DNA of 64,000 bases, from the NCBI RefSeq assembly GCF_964340395.1, contig NC_135551.1:31676455-31740454 (forward strand), given 5' to 3'. The notes under the pieces are model-generated. The model was given only the letters and a program-made list of their open reading frames with translations. It was not told where the DNA came from and did not search any database. Below, piece by piece: positions 61,740 through 64,000 of this stretch (within the stretch, counting starts at the first letter, position 1; the number at the start of each line of letters is the position of its first letter). The translations under genes and the position numbers were made by a program. Origin of the DNA: Glandiceps talaboti. Lineage: Eukaryota; Hemichordata; Enteropneusta; Spengelidae.

Positions 61740-62930
61740 ATGATATCTGACCTTAAACTTAATGGTCAATAGTCAAGATCTCATTAGAAAGCTGTTGATT
61801 GGGAAACATGGCTGTAGATACTCACATAAGGTCTATCTATTGTGCTTCCAGTGTGAGAGGTCAAAATGAATTTTTACAACACAATAGCCGTTGTCAAGAC
61901 ATTACTGCAAAGGTAATAGAATGAAGTGATGTACACTATACCTGATATCTAAACAAGGACAAATTGGCCCATTTATGTCATATATAATATATATGCATTT
62001 TAACAATGCCTATTTGACATTGAAGATGAAGGTCAAGATTAAAGGTCAGGGTGTCATTAGAAAGCTTGGTGTAGACACTAAAATAAAGTCTCTATCTACT
62101 TACATGTAGCTTTCAATGTTACTTGGCAAAATGTTAATTTTGTCACAAATTACCTTGAAGATGAAAGTCAAGGTCAAAATGTTATTAGAAAACTTGTTAT
62201 TGATAAGATGGGTGTAGACACTATCTACTAAGCTACCGATGTTACTTGGCAAAATGTGAATTTTTACAACAAAACTCGCTGCCATTTGGACATTATCACA
62301 AGAGTAAAGAAATTAAATGACTTGCATATCCACAGGATAGTATTTGATATTTACTGAAAGTTTGGTTGAAATTGGCCAATGTATATATGAGACACAGGAG
62401 TAAATAATGATTTTTAACTACAAATATGGCTGCCACTCAGTAAAAAGTGATATCAGAAACCAAAAATAATGTGTGTATAATTCTTTTCTTCAATGTTACA
62501 TGTACTTGTAAACATGATTTAGAAGAAATTGGCAATGTGTAAATACTTGATAATTGACCCTGAAGGTCAAGGTCAAAGGTTAGGGTCTCAAAAGATAGCT
62601 TGCATCTGATAATATGGGGGTAGACACTAAAATAGTGTCTATGTATTATAGTTTTTGAGTTATGCAATAAATATTGATTTTTAACAACAAATATGGCTGC
62701 CATTTGGTTAAATTTGCATATATCAAAAAATAAATTGACGTGCATATGCACAGGATATTACATGTATTTGATGTTTACTGAAAGTTTGATTGAAATTGGC
62801 CCAAGAGTATTTAATAAGATAGAGATGGACACAGACGGACACGGATGGATGGATGGACGAACACATGGGGCCCAAGGTACATGTACACATGTACATGTAC
62901 TAGCCCCCTCGGCTTTGTGGGGGCTAATTA
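61740..62930. repeat. Degenerate dispersed repeat, about four internal units
   Basis: Recurring words: aaggtcaagg/gtcaaggtca, 'attagaaagcttg', 'tagacactaaaatagtgtct'-like segments, 'aatatggctgccatttgg', and 'tgaaagtttggttgaaattg' (62,350 and 62,777). The unit ends near 62,930 with a gacggacacggatggatgga tract and a small hairpin tagccccc...gggggcta. Non-coding. Confidence 0.7.
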
Positions 62931-63827
62931 TTATCACATGGCAAGTTTGTGTCCTTCATTCATGGGACAAAATCTACATGTGCCTCAGGTCCAGAATGTC
63001 ACAGCTTCATAGCGAGTTGAGTTCATCCTTCGATAGACAACTCTACAATTTTCATTACTGGAATAAATTTCTCACTTGCTGTAACCGTGGTTCCCATAAC
63101 AAAACACTGCATGACTTAAAAGTCTCACAATAGAGTAGAGAAATTAAGCATGATGGACCCTATGTTACCATGGCAACAATCCCCTAATAAGTATTCTAGG
63201 CAGGTTTGTGACAGCTTGCATATATCCATTGATACATACACATTACAATGCATAATTCAAGCACACACATGAAAGACGTGTGTGTGTGTGCCTTGCATTC
63301 ATAGTCATTCACTAACAGTACACCATGCATACATAATTTAGGCATTGTACAGTTTGGTATTTTATAGCATGTTTTTTTGCTTTTTGTCAAACACCCCTTA
63401 TGCATGACTTACAATGTATAACTTACTTTTGTTTCTCAATGTACATATGCTTGAAAATGATTTTTGCTACAGACCTGTGGCCAAAGCACAGAACTAAATT
63501 ATTATTATTATGTAAGATTTATTAGAACTCCATGATTGTATACATGTACAGAGGAGTAAATATTTATTTTTCATAAATCATATTTCAGTGGAAAATAAAC
63601 CTGAACATTCCCAAACACTTTTCAAAAAAGTCTGGCTAAGAAACATTGTCACATTTAGAGTGTACAAGACACATAGGTAAAAGAGCTGTGAAAAATGAAT
63701 ATTTTCTGTTTGTTGTGGTTCTTAATTAATCTTCAAATTTTACTGCACAGATGATCATTAAACAAAATTTAGTAAAAACTGAGTAAAGGAATTACTAATA
63801 ACAAGTCTTCATCAAAGACACAAACCC

Positions 63828-64000
63828 AAACCTATAGAGCCTAGGGTGAGTAAACTGCTGTCACTATAGTCTAGCCTTACAAGGGTTATAGAACCTAGGG
63901 TGAGTAAACTGCTGTCACTATAGTCTAGCCTTACAAAGGTTATAGAACCTAGGGTGAGTAAACTGCTGTCACCATGATCTAGCCTTACAAGGGTTATAGA
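63828..64000. repeat. 54-bp tandem repeat, cut by window end
   Basis: Just over three units: tatagaacctagggtgagta, then aactgctgtcactatagtct, then agccttacaagggt. It continues to the last base, so the true length is unknown. Confidence 0.92.

Larger units (their letters stand above)
58855..64000. other. Upstream intron/flank of zinc-finger gene
   Basis: No upstream exon of the zinc-finger gene could be recognised. Contents: a GT/GTAT tract (60,212-60,466), a tandem palindromic duplication (60,880-60,952), diverged repeated blocks (about 60,960-61,730 and 61,740-62,930) and a 54-bp repeat at the end. The remainder is AT-rich. Confidence 0.6.

Overview
The window is animal nuclear DNA. It has spliced genes with GT-AG introns, one large zinc-finger exon, truncated non-LTR (LINE) retrotransposons, non-autonomous inverted-repeat elements, and a very heavy load of microsatellites and minisatellites. 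No bacterial, phage or CRISPR features were seen. The gene set (a GPI-type ecto-5'-nucleotidase with one-to-one resemblance to vertebrate CD73, an OSCP1 first exon, lineage-specific Ig receptors) and the repeat style suggest an invertebrate, probably a marine deuterostome or lophotrochozoan. The species cannot be fixed from the sequence alone.

Layout. 1-12.8 kb is repeat country: a 48-bp minisatellite (1-732), an internally deleted LINE with a perfect 39-bp inverted duplication, a 5.2-kb satellite made of 43/50-bp units with higher-order structure (3.1-8.4 kb), a foldback MITE, and a 47-bp array. At 12.8-13.2 kb the first exon of OSCP1 (minus strand) faces a short unknown coding exon (plus strand) across a 112-bp presumptive bidirectional promoter. 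13.2-20.3 kb holds degraded reverse-transcriptase fragments and long GA, CA and CAGA/CAGG tracts.

20.7-31.3 kb is the most interesting block. It holds three single-exon genes for type I membrane proteins with Ig-like ectodomains. Two are clear paralogues with three Ig domains each (625 aa, both minus strand). The third has one Ig-like domain (plus strand, 333 aa plus a frameshifted continuation). All three carry tyrosine motifs in the cytoplasmic tail: YxxM in two of them, and an ITIM/ITAM-like pair in the other. This looks like a small cluster of signalling receptors, possibly immune or recognition receptors. That role is inference.

34.95-49.0 kb is a complete eight-exon NT5E/CD73 gene (582 aa predicted) with all the metal, catalytic and nucleotide-binding residues. 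Its introns are stuffed with satellites: intron 1 has a sense-oriented array of about 26 AATAAA-containing 43-bp units, intron 2 a 32-bp array, intron 4 an antisense LINE fragment, and intron 7 a long hairpin with poly-C/poly-G arms. 49.0-56.0 kb is non-coding with two MITEs and small duplications. 56.0-58.85 kb is the large terminal exon of a 12-finger C2H2 zinc-finger gene (minus strand) whose 5' exon or exons are upstream, beyond 58,855. 58.9-64 kb is its presumptive intron or flank, with degenerate dispersed repeats and a 54-bp tandem repeat that runs off the window end.
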